Shown piece after piece: positions 1 to 8,072 of a stretch of 45,094 nt of DNA. Position 1 is the stretch's first letter; each line of letters begins with the position of its first letter. The stretch comes from Lachnospiraceae bacterium UBA7202 (lineage in GTDB: Bacteria > Bacillota > Clostridia > Lachnospirales > Lachnospiraceae): positions 1 through 45,094 of the forward strand of contig DKUO01000057.1 of the NCBI GenBank assembly GCA_002490705.1, in the 5' to 3' direction. Under the pieces are notes generated by a model. The model worked only from the letters and a program-made list of their open reading frames with translations. It did not search any database and had not been told where the DNA came from. The translations under genes were made by a program, and so were the position numbers.

Positions 1-8
1 AGAAATTT

Positions 9-14
9 CCTCCT
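9..14 (-). other. Ribosome binding site of a gene starting just left of the window
   Basis: Read on the minus strand this is AGGAGG followed by eight bases that run to the window edge, so a start codon would fall immediately outside. It suggests a gene divergent from the arabinoside operon. Nothing of its coding sequence is visible. Confidence 0.4.
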
Positions 15-83
15 ACTCGATTACATATTCAATAAATTAAAAGATTAAAAATATGATAAAATGACAGTTTTATATGGATTAGC

Positions 84-112
84 TTGACAAAGGATTTGGA
101 TCGGAATACTAT
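84..112 (+). promoter_or_regulatory. Sigma-A promoter of the arabinoside uptake operon
   Basis: A consensus -35 TTGACA (84-89) is separated by 17 bp from TACTAT (107-112). The predicted transcript starts near 119, just before two identical operator boxes, so a bound repressor would block early elongation. Confidence 0.8.
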
Positions 113-125
113 GTAAAAGAAAGAA

Positions 126-186
126 GTACACGTGTACGCAATATGCGTACCTATATTTTTTATCAAAGAATGTACACGTGTACGCA
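126..186 (+). promoter_or_regulatory. Twin operator boxes (126-140 and 172-186)
   Basis: The 15-mer GTACACGTGTACGCA occurs twice with 46 bp between starts. Its first 12 bases are a perfect palindrome with a central CG, the usual symmetry of LacI/GalR-family operators. Both copies lie between the predicted transcription start and the first gene. The likely ligand is the LacI-type regulator encoded at 5066-6073 at the far end of the same locus (inference). A central CG is also seen in AraR-type operators, but no AraR-like gene is present here. Confidence 0.7.
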
Positions 187-214
187 AACGAATTCATGTA
201 AAGGAGGAAGTTTA

Positions 215-1591
215 ATGAAAAAGAGAGCATTGAGTATTTGTTTGACAGCGGCAATCATAATGACTGCCTTAACTGGTTGTGGAGGCGGCGGGCAGGAAGC
301 GGCGCAGGCTCCCGCAAAAGAAGAAGCCGAACAAGCGGCTGAAACGACTTCTGCTGAAACGGAGGGGGAAGCTGCCAAGGAAACTGAGGAGACCACGGCG
401 GAGGAAGGCGGGCCGATTACCATATCTTTTTGGAACAGCTTTACTGGGGCCGATGGGGATATGCTCACAGAACTGGTAGATCGGTATAATAAGGAAAACT
501 CGGATGGCATCACGGTGGAGATGGATATTTCTTCGGATTTTGACAGTCAATTGTCCACCGCCTTTGCGGCCGGAACTGGCCCCACAATGATTTTGAGCTC
601 CAGCGCCTATCGTTTTACATACGGTGACAATATGCAGGATATCAGTGATATCTTTGATAAAACGTCGCTTGATAAGTCGGATTTTATACAGTCTTATCTG
701 GATTACTGTTCGGAGGGAGACGCCCTTTATTTTGTTCCATTCCAGATTGTAGGCTATTACATGTACTGGAATAAGGATTTGTTTGAGCCTGCGGGCTTGG
801 ATCCTGAGACACCTCCTGCAACATGGGACGAGTGGGCAGAGTATGCGCAGAAGCTTACAGATGAAAGTAAAAATGTGTACGGCTCCGGCATTTCCTATGA
901 CTATGCATACCAGATTGCACATATTATGCAGAGGTTTGGCGGCTTGGCTGTTACGCAGGATAATGGAAGCTGGAAAGCGAATTTTGCCGGAAACAGCGGA
1001 TATGCGAAATTTTTAAATATGTATAAGACTATGGTGGACAATGGCAGTAATCCTTTAGAGGCAGATACGGATTCTATGGCAAGCGCTGGCCAGATCGGCA
1101 TGACGGTGGGAGGACCATGGGTGACTGCCGGTCTTGATACGGCGGGCATCAATTATGGAATAGGACTGATACCCTTAGGAGATGCCGGGGATATGAATTC
1201 TGTGGAGGTACTGGGCTTCTCCGTGACCACTGCGGCAAGCGATGCGGAAAAGGAAGCGGCTTATCATTTTATTGAGTGGTGGAATTCTGAAAATGCGGAG
1301 GGCAGCAGCCCTGCTTTGGAGTGGTCTGTGGCAAACGGTTTTCCGGCGTACAGCTATTCTGTACAGGAAAAGGATGCCTATAAGGCCAGCGCAAAGCTGA
1401 GCGCAATGTCCAAGGCGAATCCTGATGCGCTGACAGATTTCATTGTTGATTCCAGTTTTCCCGGTATCAATGCGGTCATTGCAGACGTCATTCCAGAAAT
1501 GATTAATTCGGTGGCCTTCGGCAGCAGCACCGTGGAGGATGCATTGGAAAAAGCGCAGACAGAGGCAGATAAGATTACGGCCAGTTATTAA
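215..1591 (+). CDS. Extracellular sugar-binding lipoprotein of an ABC transporter
   Basis: This is a family 1 solute-binding protein (MalE/AraN-like) of 458 residues that captures oligosaccharide outside the membrane and delivers it to the two permeases encoded next. It starts with a lipoprotein signal (positive N-terminus, hydrophobic stretch, lipobox LTGC with Cys22), followed by an Ala/Glu/Thr-rich linker to about residue 65 and then the binding fold. The start at 215 is set by AAAGGAGG 8-10 bases upstream; an earlier in-frame ATG at 143 lies between the operator boxes and has no ribosome site. The downstream arabinofuranosidase suggests an arabinose-containing oligosaccharide substrate, which is inference from context. 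Expression should follow the promoter at 84-112 and the twin operators. Confidence 0.9.
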   Translation: MKKRALSICLTAAIIMTALTGCGGGGQEAAQAPAKEEAEQAAETTSAETEGEAAKETEETTAEEGGPITISFWNSFTGADGDMLTELVDRYNKENSDGITVEMDISSDFDSQLSTAFAAGTGPTMILSSSAYRFTYGDNMQDISDIFDKTSLDKSDFIQSYLDYCSEGDALYFVPFQIVGYYMYWNKDLFEPAGLDPETPPATWDEWAEYAQKLTDESKNVYGSGISYDYAYQIAHIMQRFGGLAVTQDNGSWKANFAGNSGYAKFLNMYKTMVDNGSNPLEADTDSMASAGQIGMTVGGPWVTAGLDTAGINYGIGLIPLGDAGDMNSVEVLGFSVTTAASDAEKEAAYHFIEWWNSENAEGSSPALEWSVANGFPAYSYSVQEKDAYKASAKLSAMSKANPDALTDFIVDSSFPGINAVIADVIPEMINSVAFGSSTVEDALEKAQTEADKITASY

Positions 1592-1609
1592 TTATAGCGC
1601 TGTATTTGC

Positions 1610-1636
1610 GGAGGAGTGTCTTTATGCCACTCCTCC
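1610..1636 (+). other. Intra-operon stem-loop after the binding-protein gene
   Basis: GGAGGAGTG and CACTCCTCC form a perfect 9-bp stem with a 9-nt loop, without a clean U-tract. A hairpin here is typical after malE-type genes, where it protects the upstream mRNA and lowers expression of the permeases relative to the binding protein. The stem also sequesters an AGGAGG-like sequence. Confidence 0.6.
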
Positions 1637-1675
1637 CTTGTTAAAGGAAAAAGGATGGCAGATGGGAGATAAAGA

Positions 1676-2560
1676 ATGAAAGGAATGATAAAATATTGGA
1701 ATAAGCCGTCGCGATGTGCGTATCTGTTTTTGGCGCCGTCCATTGTTCTTTTGATGATATTTAATGTTATCCCACTGGCGGCCGCATTTGGATTAAGTCT
1801 ATTTGATGTTCCAATGACGTTAAATTCTGCGGAATTTGTCGGGTGGAAGAACTTCATAGAAGCGTTTCACGATGATAGATTTATTAACAGTCTAAAAGTT
1901 ACGGCTATTTTCACGTTAATTGAAGTACCCATTCAGGTGGCAGGTGCACTGGTAATCGCTGCTTTTATTACAAAAAATAATTTAAAAAACAAGCTGCTGC
2001 GTGCTATTTACTTTTTGCCGGTCATTTGTTCCGCGACAGCGGTGGGTATTATGTGGAGGATGATTCTTCATTCTAATATCGGCTTTGTTACTGCAACGCT
2101 GCGGTCTATGGGATTAGGAAAAATCAATTTTCTGAATACGCCCGGACTTACTGTTTTTGTAGTTGGTTTTATTTCACTCTGGAGAAGCTTTGGTATTTCA
2201 GCAATTATTTATGTGACGGCAATTCAACAGGTTTCTGCTTCTTTGTATGAGGCGGCGGAAATGGACGGGGCAGGAAAGGTAAGGCAGTTTTTTCATATTA
2301 CGGTGCCGTCTATTCGCCCCACGTTCTGGTATATTTTAATGACGCGGTTTGCCGGCGCGCTACAGATTTTTGATATTATTTATATTACGACCAACGGCGG
2401 ACCCAATTATACAACGGAGTCTACCGTGACCTACATTTATTCGCGGGCGTTTTCTTCCGCATCAAGTATGGGATATGCGTCGGCAATGTCAGTAATTTTG
2501 TTTACAGTCATTATGGCGGTCACCGTGTTTATGTATCGGAAAATGAATAAGGAGGACTAA
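1676..2560 (+). CDS. ABC sugar transporter permease (MalF/AraP-like)
   Basis: This is one of two membrane subunits of the oligosaccharide importer, 294 residues with about six membrane segments. The cytoplasmic EAA loop that docks the ATPase is clear: EAAEMDGAG followed by F-H-I-T-V-P at about residues 192-210. The ATG at 1676 has GGGAG 7 bases upstream; an ATG at 1685 is a weaker alternative. It is followed after 3 bp by the second permease. No ATPase gene accompanies the set, so a shared MsmX-like ATPase encoded elsewhere probably energises it, as known for such carbohydrate importers in Firmicutes. Confidence 0.9.
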   Translation: MKGMIKYWNKPSRCAYLFLAPSIVLLMIFNVIPLAAAFGLSLFDVPMTLNSAEFVGWKNFIEAFHDDRFINSLKVTAIFTLIEVPIQVAGALVIAAFITKNNLKNKLLRAIYFLPVICSATAVGIMWRMILHSNIGFVTATLRSMGLGKINFLNTPGLTVFVVGFISLWRSFGISAIIYVTAIQQVSASLYEAAEMDGAGKVRQFFHITVPSIRPTFWYILMTRFAGALQIFDIIYITTNGGPNYTTESTVTYIYSRAFSSASSMGYASAMSVILFTVIMAVTVFMYRKMNKED

Positions 2561-2563
2561 AAA

Positions 2564-3409
2564 TTGTCACCGAAAACGGCAAAAAAAGTAAGAGAAAACA
2601 TATATGGGATTCCCGTTTTTATTCTGTTAATCATACTGGCGCTTTTGGTTTTGATTCCGGTAGTGTGGATGGCTTTCAGCGCGTTTAAGCCGGAAAAGGA
2701 AATCATATCATGGCCGCCCACTTTTTTCCCGCAGACTTTGACATCGCAGAATTTTGTAGATGTGCAGAAGCGGATTAATATTCTGCAATATATGTTAAAT
2801 TCGGTGATTTATGCGGGCGGTACGACGGCGTTAGCCGTTATAGTCAACAGTACGGCAGGTTATGCCTACGCCTTTTATAATTTTAAGGGAAAATCCGGAT
2901 TATTTTTACTGACACTTGCCACAATGATGGTTCCCTTTCAGGTCATTATGGTTCCTCTTTTTTTAATAGTATACAAAATGGGGATGTATGATTCCTACTG
3001 GGGACTTATCATTCCGAGGGTTGTGGTGGCGGGTTCTATTTTTATGATGAGAGCGGCGTTTACGGGGTTGCCGAAGGAGCTTGCCGAGGCGGCGAGGATT
3101 GATGGTCTGTCTGAGTTTGGTATTTTCAGAAAGATTATGCTTCCGCAGGTAAAACCGGCAATTATTACCCTAACCATATTAAGTATCAATGGTTCATGGA
3201 ATGATTTATTGTGGCCGATGATTGTGACAAGCAGTACCGAGATGAGAACGTTGGCCAACGGTCTGGCGCTCTTCATCGGACAGAATACCATTGAATATGG
3301 GGCAGCTTTTGCCGGTGCATTGATTTCTTTGGCACCGATGCTCATTCTCTATATTTTTGGACAGAAATATTTTGTGGAAGGTATGGCGGGCTCAGGACTA
3401 AAAGGGTAG
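2564..3409 (+). CDS. ABC sugar transporter permease (MalG/AraQ-like), TTG start
   Basis: This is the second membrane subunit of the importer, 281 residues with about six membrane segments and an EAA loop (ELAEAARIDG, then K-I-M-L-P) near residues 170-190. The start codon is TTG: GGAGGA lies exactly 7 bases upstream and there is no suitable ATG at the N-terminus, where the sequence MSPKTAKKVREN precedes the first membrane helix. The rare start may tune the dose of this subunit. It lies 3 bp after the preceding permease and 16 bp before the arabinofuranosidase gene. Confidence 0.9.
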   Translation: MSPKTAKKVRENIYGIPVFILLIILALLVLIPVVWMAFSAFKPEKEIISWPPTFFPQTLTSQNFVDVQKRINILQYMLNSVIYAGGTTALAVIVNSTAGYAYAFYNFKGKSGLFLLTLATMMVPFQVIMVPLFLIVYKMGMYDSYWGLIIPRVVVAGSIFMMRAAFTGLPKELAEAARIDGLSEFGIFRKIMLPQVKPAIITLTILSINGSWNDLLWPMIVTSSTEMRTLANGLALFIGQNTIEYGAAFAGALISLAPMLILYIFGQKYFVEGMAGSGLKG

Positions 3410-3425
3410 GAGAGGGTTAGAGTTT

Positions 3426-4934
3426 ATGTTAAAAGTAAAAGTAATATGTGACAAAGAGTTTACGGTGGGTGAGATAGACAATAGGATGTACGGCTCCTTT
3501 CTGGAGCATATGGGAAGAGTAATTTATCACGGCGTATATGAACCGGAGCATTCTAATGCGGACGAGGAAGGATTTAGAAAAGATGTTTTAGATGCGGTGC
3601 GGCAGATGGGCGTTACGGCGGTGCGTTATCCGGGCGGAAATTTTGTGTCGGCCTATCATTGGGAGGACGGAGTAGGGCCCCGTGAAAAGCGTCCGAGAAA
3701 AGTAGAGCTTGCATGGAAAGCCATTGAGAAAAACGAATTTGGAACGGATGAATTTATGCATTGGAGCAGAAAAGCCGGGGTGCAGCCGATTTTTACCGTA
3801 AATCTTGGGACGAGAGGAATTGAGGAGGCTCTACAGTATTTGGAATATTGTAATTTTCCAGCGGGAACACAGTTCAGTGATCTGCGCAGAAGCCATGGGG
3901 CAGAGGAGCCTTACGGCGTAAAGCTTTGGTGTCTGGGAAATGAAATGGATGGAATTTGGCAGATTGGACATAAAAGCGCCGGCGAGTATGGCAGGCTTGC
4001 CGCAGAGACCGGAAAAAATATGAAACTACTGGATCCCAAAATCGAATTGATTGCCTGTGGAAGCTCTTTGTCCGATATGGAAACCTGTCCGGAATGGGAT
4101 ATGGAGGTGCTGGAACAGACTTACGATGTAATTGATTACCTGGCTTTACATCAGTATTATGGCGGACAGGATAAGGGTACGGCGTCGTTTCTTGCGCAGA
4201 GTCTGGATATGGAGGAGCAGATTAGAACGATTCGGGGAGCTGCGCAAGTTATAAAACGGAAAAAGAGGAGTACAAAAGATATCAAATTAAGTGTGGATGA
4301 ATGGGGCGTTTGGGCGGTACCGGGAAATACAGTCAACAGAGAGGTAGAAGAAAACCCCTGGCAGATAGCGGCACCGATCAGCGAACAGATTTATACCTTG
4401 GAGGATGCGTTACTGTTTGCGGAGATGCAGATGGCAATGCTGAAAAATGCAGATGTGGTTAAAATTGCCTGTCAGTCTCTGCTTACCAATGTGAGCGCCT
4501 GTATTATGACGGAATCGGGCGGAGAAATGTGGCGGCAGACCATTTATTATCCGTTCTATTATTTTGCTAATTTTGCCAGAGGGACTGTTATGCAGGGCAT
4601 ATACAGGGGTGAATATTATTCCTGTAAAGATGCGGAAAAGGTTCCCTATCTGGATCAGCTTGTCGTATGGAATCGGAAGCAGAATGAGGTGATTATATTT
4701 TTGGTAAACAGAAGCGAGGATGAAAGCCTGGAAGCGGATATCGTATTGGAAGGCATGGCACCAAATACGGTTAAAGAAGCGGTTTTCCTGGCGGCGGACG
4801 ACAAAAAAAAGACAAACCGAGAGGATCATTCTGCCGTAATACCTAAGAAAAATGAAGATGTGAAAGTAAAGGATAATCATGTAATTGCAGAACTGCTTCC
4901 GTTATCCTTTCATATGCTTCGGATAAGCTTGTAA
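3426..4934 (+). CDS. abfA: Alpha-L-arabinofuranosidase, glycoside hydrolase family 51
   Basis: The 502-residue enzyme releases terminal alpha-L-arabinofuranose from arabino-oligosaccharides. It has no signal peptide, so it acts in the cytoplasm on imported sugars. The GH51 hallmarks are present: substrate-binding YPGGNF near residue 68, the acid/base glutamate in GNEMDG (E173) and the nucleophile glutamate in DEWGVW (E292), with a C-terminal beta domain after about residue 390. Length matches family members of about 500 residues. It is the enzymatic end-point of the transporter operon and gives the best clue to the transported substrate. Confidence 0.93.
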   Translation: MLKVKVICDKEFTVGEIDNRMYGSFLEHMGRVIYHGVYEPEHSNADEEGFRKDVLDAVRQMGVTAVRYPGGNFVSAYHWEDGVGPREKRPRKVELAWKAIEKNEFGTDEFMHWSRKAGVQPIFTVNLGTRGIEEALQYLEYCNFPAGTQFSDLRRSHGAEEPYGVKLWCLGNEMDGIWQIGHKSAGEYGRLAAETGKNMKLLDPKIELIACGSSLSDMETCPEWDMEVLEQTYDVIDYLALHQYYGGQDKGTASFLAQSLDMEEQIRTIRGAAQVIKRKKRSTKDIKLSVDEWGVWAVPGNTVNREVEENPWQIAAPISEQIYTLEDALLFAEMQMAMLKNADVVKIACQSLLTNVSACIMTESGGEMWRQTIYYPFYYFANFARGTVMQGIYRGEYYSCKDAEKVPYLDQLVVWNRKQNEVIIFLVNRSEDESLEADIVLEGMAPNTVKEAVFLAADDKKKTNREDHSAVIPKKNEDVKVKDNHVIAELLPLSFHMLRISL

Positions 4935-4988
4935 AATCCTGCCGGCAGAATAAAATATGCGTTTTGCAGGTCCGTTCTTCCATATTAT

Positions 4989-5018
4989 TTGTCCCAGTAT
5001 ATGGATTTGTGCTACAAT
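4989..5018 (+). promoter_or_regulatory. Candidate promoter of the LacI-type regulator
   Basis: TTGTCC (4989-4994) and TACAAT (5013-5018) are 18 bp apart, about 50 bp before the regulator start. It has no GTACACGTGTAC box, so the regulator may not repress this promoter. The regulator may also be expressed by read-through from the operon. Confidence 0.5.
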
Positions 5019-5065
5019 ATGGCTATATAGATGTATATGCAAAGCACAATATGGAGAGCAGATAT

Positions 5066-6073
5066 ATGGGGATTACGACAAAGGATCTCGCGTTGATATG
5101 CGGGGTTTCGAGGACGACGGTTCATCGCGCTTTACATGAGGGAACCGGTAGGATTAACCCGGATACCAAAGAAATGATACTGAGGGTGGCTAAGGAGAAT
5201 GGCTATCGGCCGGACCTTTTGGCGAGAGGTCTGGTAAAGGGAGAGACCTTCAATATCGGCGTAGTGGTTTTGGATGTAAAAAACCGTTATTTTGCGGAAC
5301 TGCTAAGTACGATTGGAACAGAGATCGGCAGACGAGGATATTTCGTAACGATTACCTTGCACGATAATGATAAGGAAACGGAAATAAATCAATTAAACAG
5401 GCTGGCGGACTATCATGTGGATGGAATCATTGTCTCTTCCGTCAATGAGGGAGAGGATTATAAAAATTTTTTGTACAGTCTGAATATTCCGGTTGTATCG
5501 GTAGACAATAAGATTGCCGACGGGATTCCCTTTGTAGGGATTGATCAGAGGCAGGCGATGAAGGATGCCACCGTGAAAGTGATAGAGAATCGGTATGAGA
5601 AGCTGATTTTTGTCTGTCCGCCGATGGAGGATGAAGGAAAAAGAAATATTTATGTACATAAGGAGCGGTTAAAGGGCTTTGAAGACGCCACAGAACAATA
5701 TCATGGAGTTGAGGTTCTGTATCTGACAAATTGGCATTATCTGGAACATTTGGAGAGCGTTTTAGGTGCCGCGCAAAAAACGGCTTTTATCTGTTCGGCT
5801 GACGAATTTGCGTTGGAGATTATGAAACGACTAAAGAAAATAGGCAAAAAGGCCGGGACGGATTATGGGATTATTGGTTTTGATAACATAGATATTCTCG
5901 ACTATGTGACGCCGCGGCTGACAACGATATCCAATTCTGTCACAGAGGTAGCGGAGACGGCGGTTACCCTTTTATTTGAGTTGATTGCGCGCAAAAGGGG
6001 AAAAACCAGTCTGGAAAAACTGGAGTTATGTAAGATATTGCCGTACCAGATGATAGAAGGGGAAACCATATAA
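5066..6073 (+). CDS. LacI/GalR-family transcriptional regulator
   Basis: This is a 335-residue repressor with an N-terminal helix-turn-helix (residues 3-22, T-K-D-L-A-L-I-C-G-V-S then RTTVHRAL) and a periplasmic-binding-protein-like sensor domain from about residue 58. The recognition helix reads TTVHRAL where most family members have TTVSRVL. The start at 5066 is preferred because GGAGAG lies 7 bases upstream and it yields the canonical LacI N-terminus; longer in-frame starts add a hydrophobic stretch atypical of the family. Its position after the arabinofuranosidase gene suggests it senses an arabinose-derived ligand and binds the twin boxes at 126-186 (inference). Confidence 0.88.
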   Translation: MGITTKDLALICGVSRTTVHRALHEGTGRINPDTKEMILRVAKENGYRPDLLARGLVKGETFNIGVVVLDVKNRYFAELLSTIGTEIGRRGYFVTITLHDNDKETEINQLNRLADYHVDGIIVSSVNEGEDYKNFLYSLNIPVVSVDNKIADGIPFVGIDQRQAMKDATVKVIENRYEKLIFVCPPMEDEGKRNIYVHKERLKGFEDATEQYHGVEVLYLTNWHYLEHLESVLGAAQKTAFICSADEFALEIMKRLKKIGKKAGTDYGIIGFDNIDILDYVTPRLTTISNSVTEVAETAVTLLFELIARKRGKTSLEKLELCKILPYQMIEGETI

Positions 6074-6094
6074 AAAATTGGAACGTTTTAATTT

Positions 6095-6120
6095 GACAGG
6101 GGATGGCATCTCCTGTCTTT
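6095..6120 (+). terminator. Rho-independent terminator of the regulator gene
   Basis: GACAGGGGA pairs with TCTCCTGTC around a 5-nt loop and is followed by TTTCTGT. It lies 22 bp after the stop codon of the LacI-type gene. Confidence 0.75.
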
Positions 6121-6220
6121 CTGTATATGCGATTTGTTGATAGGGATTTTTAGGAATTGAGTAATTTATGAAAATGTGTTAGGGTGATGATGCAGAGAAA
6201 ATGTTATTTCCAAAAAAATA

Positions 6221-6250
6221 TGAAACCGTTTAGTTAGTTGAAAGGTATTA
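6221..6250 (+). promoter_or_regulatory. Candidate autoregulated ECF promoter
   Basis: TGAAACC (6221-6227), 16 bp, then GGTATTA (6244-6250). ECF sigma factors typically read an AAC-containing -35. The same pattern with the same spacing precedes the vWA gene (8464-8493). Transcription from here would begin almost at the ATG at 6258, implying a very short or absent leader. Confidence 0.6.
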
Positions 6251-6257
6251 ATAATAT

Positions 6258-6749
6258 ATGACAAAAGAGGAAACGATTACGGCGGAGGCGGCGATTGACC
6301 GGTATGCCGACATGGTGTATCGCCTGGCGTTGTCACAGATGAAAAACAAGACGGATGCAGAGGATCTTTTTCAGGAGGTCTTTGTCCGTCTGGTCAGCAA
6401 TGTGGAAAAACTGGAATCCTGGGAGCATGTGAAGGCGTGGCTGATCAGGGTGACGATCAATTGCGCGAAAAAGCATTTTGATCTGTACTGGAACAAAAAC
6501 GTAGATTATATAGAAGACGAGGAGCGGGTCAGGGGAGAGGAGGCATACGAACCGCCGCCGGAGCATCCCGTCAGGGAGGCAGTGTTAAAGCTTCCTCCTA
6601 AATATCGGATGGCGGTGCACTTATATTATTATGAGGAGCTTTCTGTGGCGGAGATTGCAGAGCAGACCGGACAAAAGGAAGGCACGGTAAAATCGCAACT
6701 GCACCGGGCAAGAGAAATGTTAAAGGAGCTGTTGGAAGAGTCGGGTTAG
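6258..6749 (+). CDS. ECF-type RNA polymerase sigma factor
   Basis: This 163-residue protein has the two ECF domains: region 2 (YADMVYRLALSQ to DAEDLFQEVFVRL, residues 16-48) binding the -10 element and core polymerase, and region 4 (LPPKYRMAVHLYYYEEL, then helix-turn-helix IAEQTGQKEGTVKSQLHRAR, residues 112-156) reading the -35. Length is normal for the family. A membrane protein gene follows after 44 bp and is the probable cognate anti-sigma factor. A promoter-like motif upstream is repeated before the vWA gene, which suggests autoregulation and a small local regulon. Confidence 0.93.
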   Translation: MTKEETITAEAAIDRYADMVYRLALSQMKNKTDAEDLFQEVFVRLVSNVEKLESWEHVKAWLIRVTINCAKKHFDLYWNKNVDYIEDEERVRGEEAYEPPPEHPVREAVLKLPPKYRMAVHLYYYEELSVAEIAEQTGQKEGTVKSQLHRAREMLKELLEESG

Positions 6750-6793
6750 GGAAGTAAAAACGGCGAGAAGCAGATAAAAGGAAACCATAAAAT

Positions 6794-7726
6794 ATGATGG
6801 ATCAATATAGAGAGCAGTACAAAAAAGAAACAGAAGAAATACATGCACCCGCAGACCTGATTGCGAGGACCAAGGCGGCAGTGCGCAGGGAAGAGGAGAG
6901 GATACAGAGACAGCAGGAGGCAAAACCCGTCGCGCAGGAAGGGAAGTTTCCTGTGCAGGAGATTCCTGTGTTGCCTAGAAAGAGCAGCCGGGGCGCGGCG
7001 GCTCACAAATGGGCGTATCCGCTTTCCGCTGTGGCGGCAGTTATCGTGTTGGCGTCTGTATCCCTGATGTTGCAGGGACTTGACAAATCGAGCTCCGAAA
7101 GCCCGGTCTATGAGATGGCTGCGGCGGACGCAGACAGCGGAGGGGAAGAGACTGCCGCTGCGGGAGCCGGAGAAGCGGCTTTTGATAAAGAAGCTTTTGA
7201 AGAAGTATTTCCAGAAGCGGAGGCTGCTGCTGAGGAGGCCCCGGCGGCGGAAGAAGAGCCGGAAGACATGTCGTCAGAGATGGAAGCAGCGGACACGACA
7301 GCAGGGATGGCGGCGGATTCCGAGGGCGGATATGGAGACGGTATGGCGGCGGATTTTGCGGCGGAAGCGCCTGCAAGTATCGTGGAAGACGATATGGATG
7401 AAACGAAAAGGGCCGCTTCTTCGGAGGCGGAAAAAATAGAAAATACCATGTCGCAGAAAGAGGAAGCGAAGGAAATTCTTAGAGAAGATACGTCGGCGGA
7501 TATCACGGTAGAAAAAGTTTGGAAAAAGCCCGCTTTTGTAAGCCGTAAGGATGTCGAGACGAAGACTTATCAGAACAAGGTTTTTCAAATTGTAAAGGAG
7601 GAAAACGGCTGGGCGGCTTACGTGGAGAGTGAGAACGGAGGCGGCTATGTGATTCGCGGAGAGGCGGAAAGCGTGGAGACGTTTTTAGAGGAAGGATATA
7701 GGAGACTTGAGGAAATGAGTTGGTAA
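6794..7726 (+). CDS. Probable membrane-anchored anti-sigma factor
   Basis: I do not recognise a named family with certainty. The 310-residue protein has a charged cytoplasmic N-terminus of about 70 residues, typical of clostridial anti-sigma proteins, one membrane helix (about residues 74-94), and a long Ala/Glu-rich low-complexity extracellular region (about 110-240). A short C-terminal domain of about 70 residues ends in EEGYRRLEEMSW. Position directly behind the sigma gene and single-span topology support an anti-sigma role; no zinc-binding HxxxCxxC motif is present. The start could be the ATG at 6794 or 6797. The biased composition makes several long ORFs appear in other frames, none of which I consider real. 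Confidence 0.65.
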   Translation: MMDQYREQYKKETEEIHAPADLIARTKAAVRREEERIQRQQEAKPVAQEGKFPVQEIPVLPRKSSRGAAAHKWAYPLSAVAAVIVLASVSLMLQGLDKSSSESPVYEMAAADADSGGEETAAAGAGEAAFDKEAFEEVFPEAEAAAEEAPAAEEEPEDMSSEMEAADTTAGMAADSEGGYGDGMAADFAAEAPASIVEDDMDETKRAASSEAEKIENTMSQKEEAKEILREDTSADITVEKVWKKPAFVSRKDVETKTYQNKVFQIVKEENGWAAYVESENGGGYVIRGEAESVETFLEEGYRRLEEMSW

Positions 7727-7767
7727 AAAGGAATATTCAGATTAAAAATCGCCATTCAAAAATTTAT

Positions 7768-7856
7768 TCCCGCGAGCAATGAGCCAAGCGGCTGCGAAGC
7801 AGACATTTGGCGAATGCCGCGAGGGTTTAATATCCCGTAGCTTGCTGCGGGGTATT
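7768..7856. repeat. Structured intergenic element with two compact hairpins
   Basis: The 3' hairpin (7829-7856) has 13 bp including two G-U pairs, closed by a CTTG tetraloop within GTAGCTTGCTGC. The 5' part carries GCCAA (7783-7787) pairing with TTGGC (7807-7811) around CTGCGAAGCAG (7792-7802), whose core GCGAAGC is known as an exceptionally stable DNA mini-hairpin. CGCGAG occurs twice. It directly abuts the brnA stop codon and can act as its terminator. From memory, similar elements occur in several gut Firmicute genomes, but I cannot confirm that here. Confidence 0.6.
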
Positions 7857-8072
7857 TCACTTCCATGCCAAATGGAGTTCCCGTTGGTTTTCGGCACAGT
7901 CAGTAAGATATAAGTTAATCAAAGTTTGGTAGGGAATGCCAGAATGCTCGGATAAGTTTTTGAAATATTCTATAGTGTCAGTGTTGATATTAATTGTAAT
8001 TGGCTTTTTCATTTTTTTGGAATATGGATTTTTTCTGGGGTTTAAATTTTTGATATCATACTCATCTCTCAT
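7857..8072 (-). CDS. brnA: BrnA-family antitoxin
   Basis: The 71-residue protein has a basic N-terminus (K-N-L-N-P-R-K-N-P-Y) and a ribbon-helix-helix-like C-terminal part, KKPITININTDTIEYFKNL then GIPYQTLINLYL, characteristic of BrnA antitoxins that neutralise BrnT and repress the operon. The start at 8072 is chosen because AGGAGA lies 8 bases upstream; two earlier in-frame ATGs lie inside or against that ribosome site. It overlaps the 3' end of brnT by 11 bp, so translation is probably coupled. The toxin-first gene order is that of the BrnTA family. Confidence 0.85.
   Translation of the reverse strand: MRDEYDIKNLNPRKNPYSKKMKKPITININTDTIEYFKNLSEHSGIPYQTLINLYLTDCAENQRELHLAWK

Noticed and set aside
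269..922. 217-codon minus-strand frame across the binding-protein gene
   Set aside because: It lies opposite a well-supported lipoprotein gene, has an odd Arg/Cys-rich composition and no ribosome site.
4957..5139. 60-codon plus-strand frame before the LacI-type gene
   Set aside because: It overlaps the regulator start in another frame and has no ribosome site or domain.
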